Part shown: positions 9,251-20,956 of the stretch, one piece after another | How the letters are laid out: each line of letters opens with the position of its first letter | Numbering within the stretch: the stretch's first letter is position 1 | Assembly: GCA_021234155.1 (NCBI GenBank) | Contig: JAJEKV010000001.1 | Coordinates: forward strand, 28,101,768 to 28,165,767 | Length of the DNA: 64,000 nucleotides | DNA from: Isoetes taiwanensis | Taxonomy: Eukaryota; Streptophyta; Lycopodiopsida; Isoetales; Isoetaceae | Reading direction: 5' to 3' | The notes under the pieces: generated by a model | What the model was told of the DNA's origin: nothing | Databases searched by the model: none | The model's input: only the letters and a program-made list of their open reading frames with translations | Program-made: the position numbers and the translations under genes

Positions 9251-11600
9251 ATGGACCAGGATGGCAAAGCACTGGAAGATCCAATCCAGAAAGATACCCG
9301 AAGGCCTGACAGAGGTCATGTGGAAGACTTGGTAGATGAAGATTATCCATTGAAGACAAAGAAGAGGCGCTACGTGTTTCATAGAAGGCAACCCTACAAA
9401 AGGCCTAAAGGTGTGAGGTGTGTGCTGGGGGGTAAAAGAAGGGTAGCAACCAAAGAAAACATGGAAGAGGTTAGGGGACGGGATTGTTGCAATTTCGATG
9501 GCACTATTCAGTATAGTGTGGAAGACCTGGTTGAGATAAGGTCTCAATATATTGGCCAGCTCCAGAAGGAGAGGATTAATTTCATCTACTACCTGTATGA
9601 TGATGTGACAGGGATACTGCTATATCAATTGAAGGAGCTAAAGGTATGTATGAGAGCGTTAAGATGGATCCTTCGCATGCCCAAGACATCTTTCTATAGA
9701 TACTGGAAAAAGATCAGAGGAGGAGCCAAAGTGTTCTCTCATAGCAATACTTGCACTTTGAAAACCAGAGCTATCGCAGCGTTTGAAAGCTTTGTGAGAT
9801 ACATATGCCAATCTATGCCCCATAAGTTCAAAGTGAACGAGCATGGTGTCAGAATAGCCTAGCGGGTATTGCCACAGTATTATAATCAGAAGAAGTGCCT
9901 TAAAGCGGTAAATGCAATTCTAGCCTGGGGAGGGGAACTCTTTCTCAGTCAACTTTCATCAGGTTATGGAAAAGTCACTTCTTTGATGTGGTTGTTTTGC
10001 AACAAATGCCTTTCTCTAAGTGCAACATTTGTATTCAACTAAAAGATACACTTGCATCAACCACCATTGAGAAGGATAGGTTGGCAATCAGAGAGCAGTT
10101 TACAGATCGCCAGTCAGACCAAATATCATGTAGGCAGCTGTATTGGTAATGGAGAACATTTTCCCAAATGTAGCCTGATGGATACTTGTGTTTGATTCAT
10201 GATAAAATGGAAACACAAGCCTTTCTTGCCAAAGTTAGATCCTCCGCCCAAGCATTGTCAAAATGCTTTTCAAATGAAAGTAAGCTTGACAGGGGTTTTA
10301 ACTCACGGGCATGGCACTGGTACCTATGGACATTTTGTGCTCGATCTTTGGAAGGACGACCCGAACGTCCATGTGAGCTCCGTTTTCAAGTGCTTAAGAA
10401 CAATTGAGAGAGGAACTATAGAGGGGAGGAGATACTCTCCCTCAGCCCCATTTTTGATGCTTTATTGGATGATCAGCCACTCATCTATCAAAGGCAAATA
10501 AGAGAGCTTACCTCAAAAGTATCCAAAGATACATGGAAAACAACTATTGGAGGAACTTTGTGTTCAGCTTGATAACTGTTGGAAAGAAAACAAAAACAGA
10601 TGAATGTTTGGGGCAATGCTATACTTAACAGCAATAGGAGTCTTGAAGATTGTGAAGGTGGGATATATGATGGTAGCCCACACACATGATGATATAGATG
10701 CATTTTTTGAAACTTTCTCTACTAAGCTTAGGAGAGAGAACATAGCAAGCCTTGAACTCATGGACATGTTTGAGAACCTCACTAACCCTAATTCCAGACC
10801 TTCTTGGTGGACGAGGTTGCAGATTGGAAATCATTTGTGGAGGGGTTCTTTTTGGAGGGTAAGCATCAGTTGACTGGGCATACTAAGCCACTCCAATTCA
10901 AGTTCTAGGTTAGAGATGGGACATCAATTATGCAGTATAAATGAAGGCTATCTGACAAGTTGTGGATGTCTGTGCAAGGTATTGAATTATGGCAAAGGGG
11001 CCCTAAGGGTGAAGTGCTTCTCCTAGCAAGTGAGCCGAAACCAATTCCCCTTTTCAAAAACATCAAAGACTCTAGCCAGCTGGTGAAGAACATCCGGGAC
11101 TATATAACATACTGAGGGAGGTTCCAGAGAGAAAATCACACATCAACACTCAAGCAAAGTCACATGGAATCCTTGATCAATTATTGAGAAACAGTTGTGA
11201 CATGTTTAGAAACTAAGCAGCCATGTATGGAGAGGGGAGGTTAAGAGACGGTTTCTTGCCAGAGACTAGGTGGGAGGGTTTTGAAGGGGTAAGCACATCA
11301 AAAAAAGCTTGTGCAAGTGATGGCTCCAAGTGATGGGTGTGAAGCAAGGCGTCCAAGTCAAAGTGGTTTGATCTTCCAGAATGGGATCCTTTCGAAGACA
11401 TCAAGGAAGGCTACTTTGTGTTAGTCAGGCCTGATGATAAGGATTGTCCAATATGGTTAGGAGTGGCACTCACGAGGTTACCACCACCATGCCTGATAGG
11501 GAAGAGCTGCGTCCTGAATTCCAGGTTCAATATTGGAAGCCTGTTGAGAAGCAAAAGAAAGGCAAGTTAAAGGAATAGTACACCGACTGCTGGAAGAACA
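9251..11600 (+). pseudogene. Eukaryotic DDE-type transposase (D-N-C-x2-E-N-K-N family), decayed
   Basis: The first 203 codons (9251-9862) are open. They hold a basic N-terminus, a CC block, and the segment KVCMRALRWILRMPKTSFYRYW, shown here only as KVC...FYRYW, that matches the conserved VC-x2-A-F helix-turn-helix-like part of this family. Further pieces follow in shifting frames: HGHGTGTYGHF near 10305-10340, VQLDNCWKENKNR near 10565, VAHTHDDIDAFF near 10674, and a C-terminal FVLVRP...WLGVA-like block near 11420-11470. The D-N-C-x2-E-N-K-N and G/A-H-T-H-x-D-I-D motifs are typical of plant and algal transposon proteins with the DUF7869-type domain, as I recall the family. In-frame TGA follows ENKNR at about 10601, and several frameshifts make this non-functional as it stands. 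Confidence 0.7.
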
Positions 11601-11631
11601 AGTGGAAGACAAATCTTGTTGAGCTTGTGAG

Positions 11632-11636
<5 letters not shown>

Positions 11637-11674
<38 letters not shown>

Positions 11675-11838
11675 TATTTTAACGTTACGCCACTAAGCAG
11701 CATCTAACTGGACATGTGACCACACACCACACTACATTGCTTGGTTGGGCCCTGCCCCCAACCACTTTACATTGCATCTGTGGGTTTTGACACCCAACAG
11801 TTCATAGTGCGATTCTGGGCAGTCTCGAACTCGAGACC
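11637..11838 (-). mobile_element. tRNA-derived SINE, second copy
   Basis: About 85-90 per cent identical by eye to the SINE at 2584-2813 from the (GATA)n tail (11637-11673) through the B-box-like GAGTTCGAGA. Beyond 11838 the tRNA-like head differs. A 14-bp direct repeat, ATACCCTACTTGTC, occurs twice at 11849-11876. The head is therefore truncated or replaced. The insertion lies at the 3' end of the transposase pseudogene. Confidence 0.75.
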
Positions 11839-12330
11839 TATAGTTGCATACCCTACTTGTCATACCCTACTTGTCACATTGCAAAAGACAAGACGCATAA
11901 GATCCCCAAGAGGGAAAAGGATAAAACCATGAGCGATCTCCATTGCATAGCATTATATGAGAGTAGATAGCAATACATGTCAACTTATAAATGTTTGAAC
12001 TTTCTCAACTCATTGTTAAAATCACAAATTTTTTATGGCGTCCCACTTTAACTCCATGAGGTCCATCTGTTGGAATGTGTCCCTTTTTAATGTAATGCGA
12101 CTTATGAACAGATCTCAAGGTTAAATGTGTTTAAGAGATATAAATAGCAGTTGTCGATAGTTTGATAGAAACAAGCAATGGTGAATTTTCTATATCATAC
12201 TTCTCAATTGGTATCTGAAAATCTTGCTAATGAGGAGGTAGTGTACCATGTTTATACATAGCAATTCCACCACTGAATGAAATCCCTTCATGACTGGTTA
12301 CAGACAGGTTGCCAATATTCCAGTCTTAGA
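11839..12330. other. Non-coding flank and probable 3' UTR of the downstream-facing host gene
   Basis: No gene seen. The portion next to 12331 should hold the 3' UTR and poly(A) site of the minus-strand gene that ends there. I cannot place the cleavage site. Confidence 0.4.
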
Positions 12331-14673
12331 TCAATCTTTTAATGTCACTTGTAGAGTCTTTCCTTCAAATTTTGCACCCCCAACTTTCCCTCTTAATCCG
12401 ACAGGTAGAGATACCACTCGTCTCTGGTCGCCAGCCTCAATCAACAGTTCAGAGCCTCTCAACTATGGCACAATATAGAAAGGGAAATCAGTTTTTCATA
12501 ACAAGTCCATTTTAACGATTTAGTGAATAGCATTGGCAAGAGTTACATCATCACAACTTTATGTTCTACCAAACAAGTAGTGCTTGCAGGTAGATTAAGA
12601 TCTGACAAATGAAATGAAATGATGATTTTATTATGCCTTTTGAGACGCTTTGCCTGCCAATCTTATAAAGGAACCAGTAGACCTGCCTGTTCAACCGTTT
12701 ACAGCAGGACATGGCCAATCAGTTTACTAGGTAAATATGCATCATGTACTTCTAATTATTTAGAATGACAGCATGTTAAATGACACATAATTTTGACAAT
12801 TGAGCAATAGCCAGAGCACAGTGTCATGATTTGTAGGTGCAGTTACTTACCTGGGAAAGCTTTACTTCAGATTTGTTAAATCCCGGTAGAAAGAACTTGA
12901 TGGTTCTTCCAGATACATCAAAATCCACTGCTTTTGGTAGCTTGCCAGATTGCTGATTCCCTTGCAAAAGGCCTTTTGCGCTGTCGTCTAGGTTCCTTAA
13001 TACCCCTTCCCAATCTGAGAAAGCTTCAAGGCGTAGATGTGGCATATAAGATGCATATAAGGGAGAATAATCTTGTTTGGTTTCAATAACATTTGAATTT
13101 GTATAAAACACCCCAGCAACATGAATTCCTGCTTGCATAGCACATCCCCAATATCGGAAAGCCAAAACATCTGCTAAATCATTCTCTGCATCTGTTACAA
13201 GGAAGGAAGAGAATTTCCTTGGATCTGAATAGCTAATCGCAGTTTTCTGAAAAATAACAAATGGAAAAGCTTCTATTAGAATAAAACAATGTCAATGCCG
13301 CAGAACATAACAGAAACAACAGAAACATATGTTTACCTGAAGGATCGTATCAAGTTTATCCCATATTTCAGCAGATGATCTGGTTGCTTGATTAGTAACA
13401 TCCGAGAAAATTGTGGCATCCAGAACTTTTAACAAAGATGGTAATACAACCCTTCCAATGTCTGTCCTTTCCGCTAACCCTCGAAACTTATTTATATACC
13501 ATCTGAATGATAAGAATTTTAGTGTGAGTAGAACTGTTTCACAATTGCTTCCGTTTTTGCAACAGGCATATACCTCACATGGGCATCCCAAATAAATACT
13601 TAACCAAATAAGTTGGATAAGTTGGTGGTACTTTTAAGCGGAAAGGTCAAGTACAAAAACAAAAGAATAAGCATGTCATTGATTTCCTATTTTTGAAGCA
13701 ATCACTCATTTCATTCTGCTTCTGAAGGTTGTGAACTATAAAATCAGTTGAATTTCTGTAGGCACCTTTACTTATTAAATTTATATTATATGAATCATAC
13801 AATTATCCAAAACAGACGTGTAGAATACCTTGCCCTCTCTGCCAGGCCAAACATTCTCAGAACTTCTTCAGTATGTAAGCCATCATAAATAACAACATCA
13901 AAATGCTCATCCTTTGAGAAAACTGCATTACTCAGCAAGTCGCCTGTAAACCTAGAGACCTTTTCTAATGCTCCAAGAGCTAAGATAGAATCCATGCCAA
14001 GGAGTACACTTAGCTCATCTCCAACAATCTTCGCTGCAGAAAATATCATATACACAAGTAAGGACATCAAAAACTGACAATCGAATATGTTGTTTGAAAT
14101 AGCTAACAAATTAACCTCGTTCACTGAGCCCTGGCTAAAGTTGATCTTAGAATCCGCCTTCTTGAGTTGTTTCAATGGTTCTAATAGAAGCTGAGCTCAA
14201 GAATTACGTCAGCCCAGAAACTTCTCACATACAACTAATATACAACAAGCAAAAAGACACTATGGTTTTGACCTTGGTGGATTCAAGTCGGAAAGCTGAA
14301 AGTTTTCCATTGCATAATGAAGTAGGCGAAGAACTAAGCTTGCAACCAAGTAAGAAATCCGGCGTCGGATCTTGGGATTGCACAATCAAGCATGTGCGCA
14401 AACCAATGCTAGCATAATACTGCAAATATGCGACGAAAACAGTTGGAATCCCAACGCAATCCTCTATAAATTATCATAAGTATGCACAATGACCTGAGCG
14501 GCAATAACAGAAGAGAATGTCTTTCCAACACCTCCCTTTCCAAGGAATGTTACCAGCTTTGTTTGTTTGGATGCATCCTGTGCCATCGCTCGCCATTGCA
14601 CCAGCTTCCGAACGTTAATGGGTCTGTGAAGCTGCCAAGAGGCTGGAGGATTAGGATTACAAAACAAAGACAT
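12331..14673 (-). CDS. ArsA/GET3-like P-loop ATPase, At1g26090-type, probably plastid-targeted
   Basis: Seven exons join without a frame error: 14673-14494, 14419-14273, 14190-14116, 14028-13829, 13502-13337, 13246-12851 and 12462-12331. They give 1296 nt, or 431 residues, close to the about 455 of the Arabidopsis homologue. All introns start GT and end AG. The Walker A motif GKGGVGKT is at residues 45-52 and is preceded by about 40 residues rich in Ser, Pro and Arg that could be a transit peptide. [12 protein letters not shown] is the DxxxYDG-like switch region, and residues about 362-431 form the HSP20-like C-terminal domain ([19 protein letters not shown], then [18 protein letters not shown]). 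The family resembles bacterial ArsA and eukaryotic GET3 ATPases, but the plant protein's role is not well established. In-frame stops upstream of 14673 support this start. Confidence 0.93.
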
Positions 14674-14750
14674 GCCGCAGCACAATGTAGGTCCACTACT
14701 GCTGCCTAAAATGTCTATACTTTATCCAGCAAATTTGCCTCCGGCTGGAA

Positions 14751-14762
14751 AATAAATATAGC
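14751..14762 (-). promoter_or_regulatory. Candidate TATA box of the ArsA/GET3-like gene
   Basis: On the minus strand CTATATTTATT lies about 80 bp before the start codon at 14673, a spacing that fits a short 5' UTR. It is the only TATA-like sequence between the start codon and the inverted repeat at 14784. Confidence 0.35.
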
Positions 14763-14783
14763 CTATACTAGTAGTAGTAGTAT

Positions 14784-14899
14784 GTTAGAGATAATGTTCG
14801 CCCGCAGGCCCTTACGCGGGGTAAGGACCTGGCGAGCCCGGCAGGGCGAGCCTGGTCGGCACCCCGCGTAAGGGCCTGTGGGCGAACATTTTCTAACGT
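14784..14899. repeat. Near-perfect GC-rich palindrome of about 116 bp
   Basis: The left arm (TGTTCGCCCGCAGGCCCTTA and onward) returns as its reverse complement in the right arm (TAAGGGCCTGTGGGCGAACA), around a GC-rich centre containing GCGAGCC twice. It begins about 110 bp upstream of the host gene's start codon, just beyond the candidate TATA box. It may be a small fold-back element. Confidence 0.85.
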
Positions 14900-15089
14900 A
14901 AAGTTAGAGGGGGAGGATATTTTCTGCCACGTGGCGCCGTTGTAGCCACACAACTCTGATTACTCCGTTATCAGCCAGCACCGGAGGAGATGAAGCCAGG
15001 CATCAGAGGAGAGGAAGCGGGCTGCAGCACATTATCTGTTTTAAGATCACTTGTAATATAGCGAAATATCCTCCCCCCTAACTTTACGT
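14896..15089. mobile_element. Small MITE-like inverted repeat (about 194 bp)
   Basis: Terminal arms of about 26 bp: ACGTAAAGTTAGAGGGGGAG at 14896 and its near-exact reverse complement ending at 15089. The left arm abuts or overlaps the end of the 14784-14899 palindrome, so two fold-back structures are stacked in the 5' flank of the host gene. No target duplication is clear. Confidence 0.7.
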
Positions 15090-15180
15090 AGTAAACGTGT
15101 GCCGTTGTTGCCGAGGTAATGTCTGACATACGCTTTATTCAGCCTTTGGGAACACTACCATGGGACAGCAATTAAGCACA

Positions 15181-17330
15181 CTGTGTTGAGATTATGCTGG
15201 GAATATAGCGTGTGCTTAAATCCCAAAAAATATATTTTTAATGTGGAAGAAGGGATGTTGCTTGGATATAAAGTCTCTAAAGTAGGGGTGCAAGCAGCTC
15301 AAGAGAAAGTGGACATTAGAAAAACCCTGCCACCACCTAGGACACTCAAGGAAGTGAAGAGACTGGTAGGTATGTTGAGCTTTCTTCGGATCCATGTGCC
15401 AAACTTCTCTCATATGGTAGCTCCTATTACTAAATTGACGAGGGTAGGAGCAGTACCGACAGCCAAAAGCAAAGGAATGATCATTGAGTGGAATAGCTCT
15501 TGTCAAGCAGCTTTTGAGCAAATCCTGACCAGTTTGAGTTCAACAAAAGTCTTGGTGAAGCCTGATTACCATAAGACATTTGAAGCTTACATTACAGTGA
15601 CAACAAAAGCATTAGGGTTGGCGTTGATGCAAGGAAAGCATGTTGTGAAATTTGCTAGAAAACAATGGAATCCAACTGAGGAAAAGTATCCCTTAAGTGA
15701 GAAATATACTGCAGCCTTAGTATATTTAGTAGACAAACATGATTATATGTTCTTCGATAATCAGTGGTGGTTTACATGAAACATGATCCAATGAAGTTTC
15801 TTATGAGTAAGGCAAAGAAAAAAGACAAACTTCATAGGTGGATAACACGGCTGGTCGAGTATGATTTAAAGGTAGAAATATACACCAAAGCCAAGGATCC
15901 CAGTGTATACCTACCATATGCCTTTTATCAACATGATCTGATTAGCAAACGGAATGAATGTGTTGTCAATGAAGAACAAACACTATCAGGATTGGCTTTA
16001 TCAGAAGTGACATTCATCAGCATGCAGGACTCGTGGATGGTACCTATTATGCAATATTTAACACAACAAATAGTTTCGAAGGGTTTGAACTGGCAAGCAA
16101 CCAAGAAGTTCAAGGAAAGTTGCTTGAAATATGTAATGGTAGGGGATGTGTTGTGCTTCAAATACAGGTCAGGTCTTTACCTTAAATGTCTTAATGAGGA
16201 AGAACAAGAATTCCATGGAGGAGTATGCGATGGACATTTCTCGAGCAAGGTTGCCGTGAATAAGGTTCTGAGAGCAGGCTACTACTGGCCTAGTATGTTC
16301 AAGGATTGCCATAACAAAGTGTTGAGATGTCAACAATGCTAAATGCATAGTAGAAAAATTGGGTGCCAGGCCCGCTTATACCTATAGTAACTCCTGGACC
16401 ATTTCAAACTTGGGGTTTGGATTACATTGGAAGACTAGAGCCACCTTCTTCGGGATAGCGCTATTATATTCTGGTGGGAACCTTTTCAGAAGTGGGCAAA
16501 AGCGGTTGCTTTGAGGAAGCCACAACTCAAGCTACAACCAAATTCCTAGTTGAGAATATTTATAGCAGGTTTGGGGTGCCTTTCAAGCTGATAACAGATA
16601 GAGGAAGTCATTTCATTAACGTTGTAGTGGAGAACATGTGCAAAACGATAAAGATAAAGATAAAGCATACAAAAAGTAGCTCCTACTATCCGCAAGGAAA
16701 TGGACAGTCAGATGCCACAAATAAAGTGTTAAAAAAATATCTTGAAGAAAATAGTGAGTGTACATAGAAGAGATTGGCATGAGAAGCTGCATAATGCACT
16801 ATGGGCATATAGAACGACAATTAAGCAAAGCATAGGGTTTACACCATTTGAGCTGATATATGGGACAGAAGCATATCTACCAATTCATTTGGAGATACCT
16901 GTACTTGAAGTGGTGTGCAAGGTCATGCAAACAGATCAAGAAGCCCACCAATGTAGACTAGACGCATTGCTCGAATTGGATGAACTGAGATTTGCTGCTC
17001 TAGATAGCACGATTATGAGTAAGAAGCGGATGCAAAAGAACTTCGAAAGAAAACATGGGCAGTCAAGAAACTTTGAAGCGGGTGATCTGGTACTGAAATC
17101 GAATAAAGCACTTGAGAATAAGGCACCTAAGTTTGCAGGCTTGTGGGAGGGACCGTTTCTCATTAAGGGGAAAGCTGGTACTAATTCTTACATACTCACA
17201 GATGGAAATATGAAGCAGTTGCCCACCTCAAAAAGTATTGGCCGTATTGGGCTCAAGGGACCAGCCCAATCCTTTGTTTGGGCAAGAAATGTGGCACTCT
17301 GTGCGACATTTGAGCAAAAGTCTTTTTTTA
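15181..17330 (+). pseudogene. Gypsy pol fragment: RT end, degenerate RNase H, integrase
   Basis: The fragment starts inside reverse transcriptase (CLNPKKYIF, then LGYKVSKVGV and the thumb motif LVGMLSFLRIHVPNF). RNase H follows as FEAYITVTTKALGLALMQ, where the usual catalytic Asp of the DAS motif is absent. Then come the integrase zinc-binding region (GHFSSK...YYWPSMFKDC, CQQC), the core (QTWGLDYIG, ITDRGSHF, YYPQGNGQSDATNK) and a C-terminal block with GDLVLKSNK and GLWEGPF. Frame changes fall near 15775, 16342-16474 and 16750. The catalytic Glu after NGQ is replaced by Asp. No LTRs were found, so this is a relic. It is clearly a different lineage copy from the element at 22011. Confidence 0.85.
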
Positions 17331-18235
17331 ATCTAATATATTGTCTGTTTTTGCAGGTTAAAGTATTCTCTAGAAGGTATGGAAATGCAAAACACAAAAT
17401 TTTGTCCTGGTTCATTGGCGTACTTTAGTTAATAATGGAACTCTAAATATGCATCTCCACATGTCGCACATCACCAACCTAATGTTGTACATTTTTTGGA
17501 CTCTCCCATGATATCTTCACTTCTCCTACAGATCACATCTTAGCCGGGGTAAAATTAATGAATGCACATGTGAGTCATTGATTCGAACTGCCGGACGACT
17601 ATCAAGCACGTGAGACAATTCATCTTGAAGGTAGGCTCGTATAATGGAATTAGATATACCTCCCGTCGAAATGATTTGTAGACCCTAAAATGCATTCCAT
17701 TACATATTCCAACACATGTGAGTTCTTTTGCTATTAAAACACCAGATTGCCAATGCACATTATCGTTGCCATCTAATAAAAGACACAAATGATTAAAGGT
17801 ACGTCAAAGCACTACATTATCCAATACATAGATACATGTACTCCATCCTCCATCCACCTCTCTCAAAGAACATCGGCATAAACAACGTTCCCATAGGTAG
17901 ACTTCACCAAATAGGAAGTCATCATTTAGTTAGATTTAAGCGCTCCAACTTGACAACCTCATTGATGCAAAATGTTTTTTTGGCCTTTCCTGATCCACCT
18001 GCACCTTGAACAAAAAACACTCGTGTGCCCGGCATAGTTGCGCAACTTTTGTCGCACATCAATTTGGGTTGCATGTTTGCTAAGGGTGAGATTCCACTAT
18101 GACTTTAAAACATAAATTTTGATTAGAAATCTAGTATAATTTTGTCATGTCAGAAAGTTATAGTTGCGATGTATTCAAAATACCCATGTGGCGTTGCCAA
18201 GCCATTTTTTAAAGGGCAACCAATATTGGCTGGCG
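17331..18235. other. No gene recognised
   Basis: AT-rich sequence. The minus-strand frame 17788-17555 has no recognisable motif. The left edge may still be the 3' untranslated part of the gypsy relic. Confidence 0.4.
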
Positions 18236-18554
18236 GGTAAAAGCATGTTAGGGTGTACCACTTTTGGAACCTGCAAAAGTACATACACTAGGTACTTCAG
18301 AACTGGGTACTTTCTCATTTTTCTTTTCATTAAAACTAATACAAAAATCCAAAATAAAAGTCAAGGACATGGTAATATTCAAAGTTAAGATAAAGATAAT
18401 GCTATCGGAGACCAATATATATATAAAAAGTTCTAAAACATACCTTATATTGAGATATTATACAGGTACCCAGTACCCAGTCCTGGCTACCTTTTTAGGT
18501 ACCTTTTTAGTCACTAAATAATACTTTTTAAGGGACACCCTAACATGCTTTTAC
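18236..18554. mobile_element. MITE with GGGTAAAAGCATG termini
   Basis: The inverted ends GGGTAAAAGCATGTTAGGGT (18236) and its reverse complement (to 18554) enclose about 275 bp. Further, weaker inverted symmetry involves AACTGGGTACTT and the GTACCCAGTACCCAG cluster near 18466-18480. TGGC lies on both sides and may be a 4-bp target duplication. No coding potential. Confidence 0.75.
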
Positions 18555-18986
18555 CCTGGCCCAAAGAAAATGATATAATTGTCCCTTGCTCAGATGTCGC
18601 CATGTGGATCTCCATTTTGGCATTTTGTTATATTCTGGCATATGTGGAACCACCTCGTAAAAACCATAACTTTAAGGAACTTTAATGCCATGTTCTAAAA
18701 GACGTCCACCCTAGTCAAATCTCACCCCAATTGTTATGCTTAAATTGCACAAGACAGAAGTCACCAATCACATAATTGTCAGTCAAAAGTTACAAACATA
18801 CTTATAGAAGCCATCCCATAAGAAAAAAGTTGACTATAAGCTAAGCAAGTATTTGAAGTGGATTCTATCGCCCTAATGCGTGCCTAATTAGGACTAAGTT
18901 GCAGTTTTCCAACTCATAATAAATTTCATGACCCATGTGCATTTATCAAATGGGGGCAAATGTTATAATATGTTTGGTGGTTTAAC
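18555..18986. other. No gene recognised
   Basis: AT-rich non-coding sequence between a MITE and a LINE tail. Nothing further seen. Confidence 0.4.
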
Positions 18987-19140
18987 TTTTTTTTTTTGAA
19001 GGACGACAAACTGTTATTCAATATTCCAAAAGAAGTATACACATAGATGCAGAGACAGGAATAAAATCTCAGCAGACAAAGATAATCCACTAAGTGCAGC
19101 CACCTGTCTATGCATAAGATAAGATACCCAAATATTCCTC
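18987..19140 (-). mobile_element. Probable 3' tail of a minus-strand LINE
   Basis: On the minus strand the sequence ends GGAATATTGAATAACAG, then TTTGTCGTCCTTC and a run of 12 A (plus-strand T run 18987-18998). The last bases, TTC followed by A's, resemble the LINE tail at 35236-35252. The upstream extent is unclear. No coding domain was found within the next kilobase. Confidence 0.4.
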
Positions 19141-20922
19141 AAAAATCAAACGTTTTTTCTCAGGAGCTTAACTTATTGTTTGACCAGCTTATCTATCTAG
19201 TTGAATTCAATGTCATAATTCATCTATACATATAATTCATTCTCCTTAAATTCGATTCCCATATCATATCTCTTTTTGCTGACACGTGTGCTTCTTTTTC
19301 CTAGGTATAGATTTGCGGTGAGGAATTTCCGATGGAATGTGGGCTGGCAAAATAGGTACCAAGATCCAAGCCAGAGGTTGGGGCTATGGAAGGCAACCAG
19401 ATTTGTGGAGACCATTGCGAAGGACGGCCGGGCCTGCCGGATTGGGGGAGGGTTTTGGCGGTCAGACTAGTTTTTAATTTGAAAATCATTATGTTCTTAA
19501 TTCTCACCCAAACCACTATGTTATGCTTCTAGGTCTGGCTGAATCACTCTAGCATGATTTATAATGGCCATTAAGGACTTGGGTTCCGCCTGAACAAAAC
19601 AGATGAATTTATTGGACAGATGCAAAGATAAGTTAGCTTATGGTAGAGTTTCGAAATCCCTCTTCTTATTTGCTACTCTGATTTGCTAAAATCTAGAGCC
19701 TATTGAGTCTGGAAATTGAACCCAGAGAATAAGTTAGTTCACAATCTTCTACACTTATCTCCCTTAGATTCTCCTGCAATGACTTCATCGAGAAGCAAAA
19801 AGATACAAGTATTTCTTCCTGAGGAATATCGCCAACCACTGCAGTTGCTTCTTTTAGCAATAATCCCGTTCTGGTCTTAAGTAGGCCTGCCGAATTGGTT
19901 CACAGCTGCCAAAACAAGCCCCAATCACGATTCTGCTGACAGGCGCCTCTCACCGCATCAAACCCAAATCCAATGTCCCCTTTTTCGCAAATCATGTTTC
20001 TTCAGATTCTGATCTTCTGATTCCAAATCCATTAACAGCCTCTGCACTGGATCTTCATGCACATGCCTTTTTGGTGTGTAAGGTGAGTTGCACCAGCCAA
20101 GATTAACCAACACTTCCGATCTGCCAGTGCGACCAATCTTGCTTCAACCAACAACTAAATCAGATCTAACCTTTGTAGGAATAGGCAGAGAATTTTTTTA
20201 CTTCAACGATAGGCGGATTCTTCACGCCTCTTTCACTCAATCAAATCTAAAGACTACTGCATCAACCAATTCGTCTTTCTTGAATCTTCTTATGTGTCCC
20301 AGATGGTCGTCTCCTACTTTTTATTCTTTATATACACCGACCTTTGCATTTTTGTTTTTCTTTTTTATTGCCACATCATTCCATCCTCATCGCATGTTAT
20401 TTTAACTCTTAAGTTTTTATTATAGGAATGCTAGATGGGATTTTCAACATGCAGCTTTGACGAATTGATTCCATCCCCTGTAACTTGACAAAAGATAACT
20501 CTTCACCTTTTTGTTTGGCGAATGTCTACTTCTTGCCACATCCAAGCAACAGGCAATTGACATTTGGCGAACTGACATCTGTTGCCATATCTAAACATCA
20601 GGCAACTTAGAATTATTATTAATATGTTATACGTTAAAAATTTCAAGAACATTTCAAAAATATGCAGAAAGAACATATATCAGATGCTAAACTCGGCTAA
20701 AGCTGGCACTAGAGGAACCAAAATCTCTGCAGCAAAACATCATATCCAAAGAAAAGCTTGAAAATATACTTCTAGAAGCCCCTCGAGTTATGTTGAGTCG
20801 CACCCTCTGCTTTAGCATATCTTTAAATCAAAATCATAAAATTTTACCAAAGTTTTGGAAACCACACCTGCTCTTCTATCATTTTTGAGCATGTACTAGG
20901 TGCTTCATTGGTGCTGTCAATC

Positions 20923-20925
<3 letters not shown>
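19141..20925. other. No gene recognised
   Basis: Non-coding. The plus frame at 20088-20405 and the frame at 19276-19470 show no motif. Around 20515-20610 the words GGCGAA, TTGCCA and CAGGCAA recur twice in a loose repeat of about 55 bp. Confidence 0.4.

Positions 20926-20953
<28 letters not shown>
20926..20953 (+). repeat. A run of 28 nt
   Basis: An uninterrupted A tract. It may be the tail of an old retrotransposed sequence lying to its left, but no body can be identified. Confidence 0.6.

Positions 20954-20956
<3 letters not shown>

Noticed and set aside
9227-9547. 106-codon minus-strand open frame
   Set aside because: Antisense to the transposase coding block, which has clear family motifs.
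15216-15521. 101-codon minus-strand open frame
   Set aside because: Shadow of the reverse transcriptase-RNase H frame of the gypsy relic.
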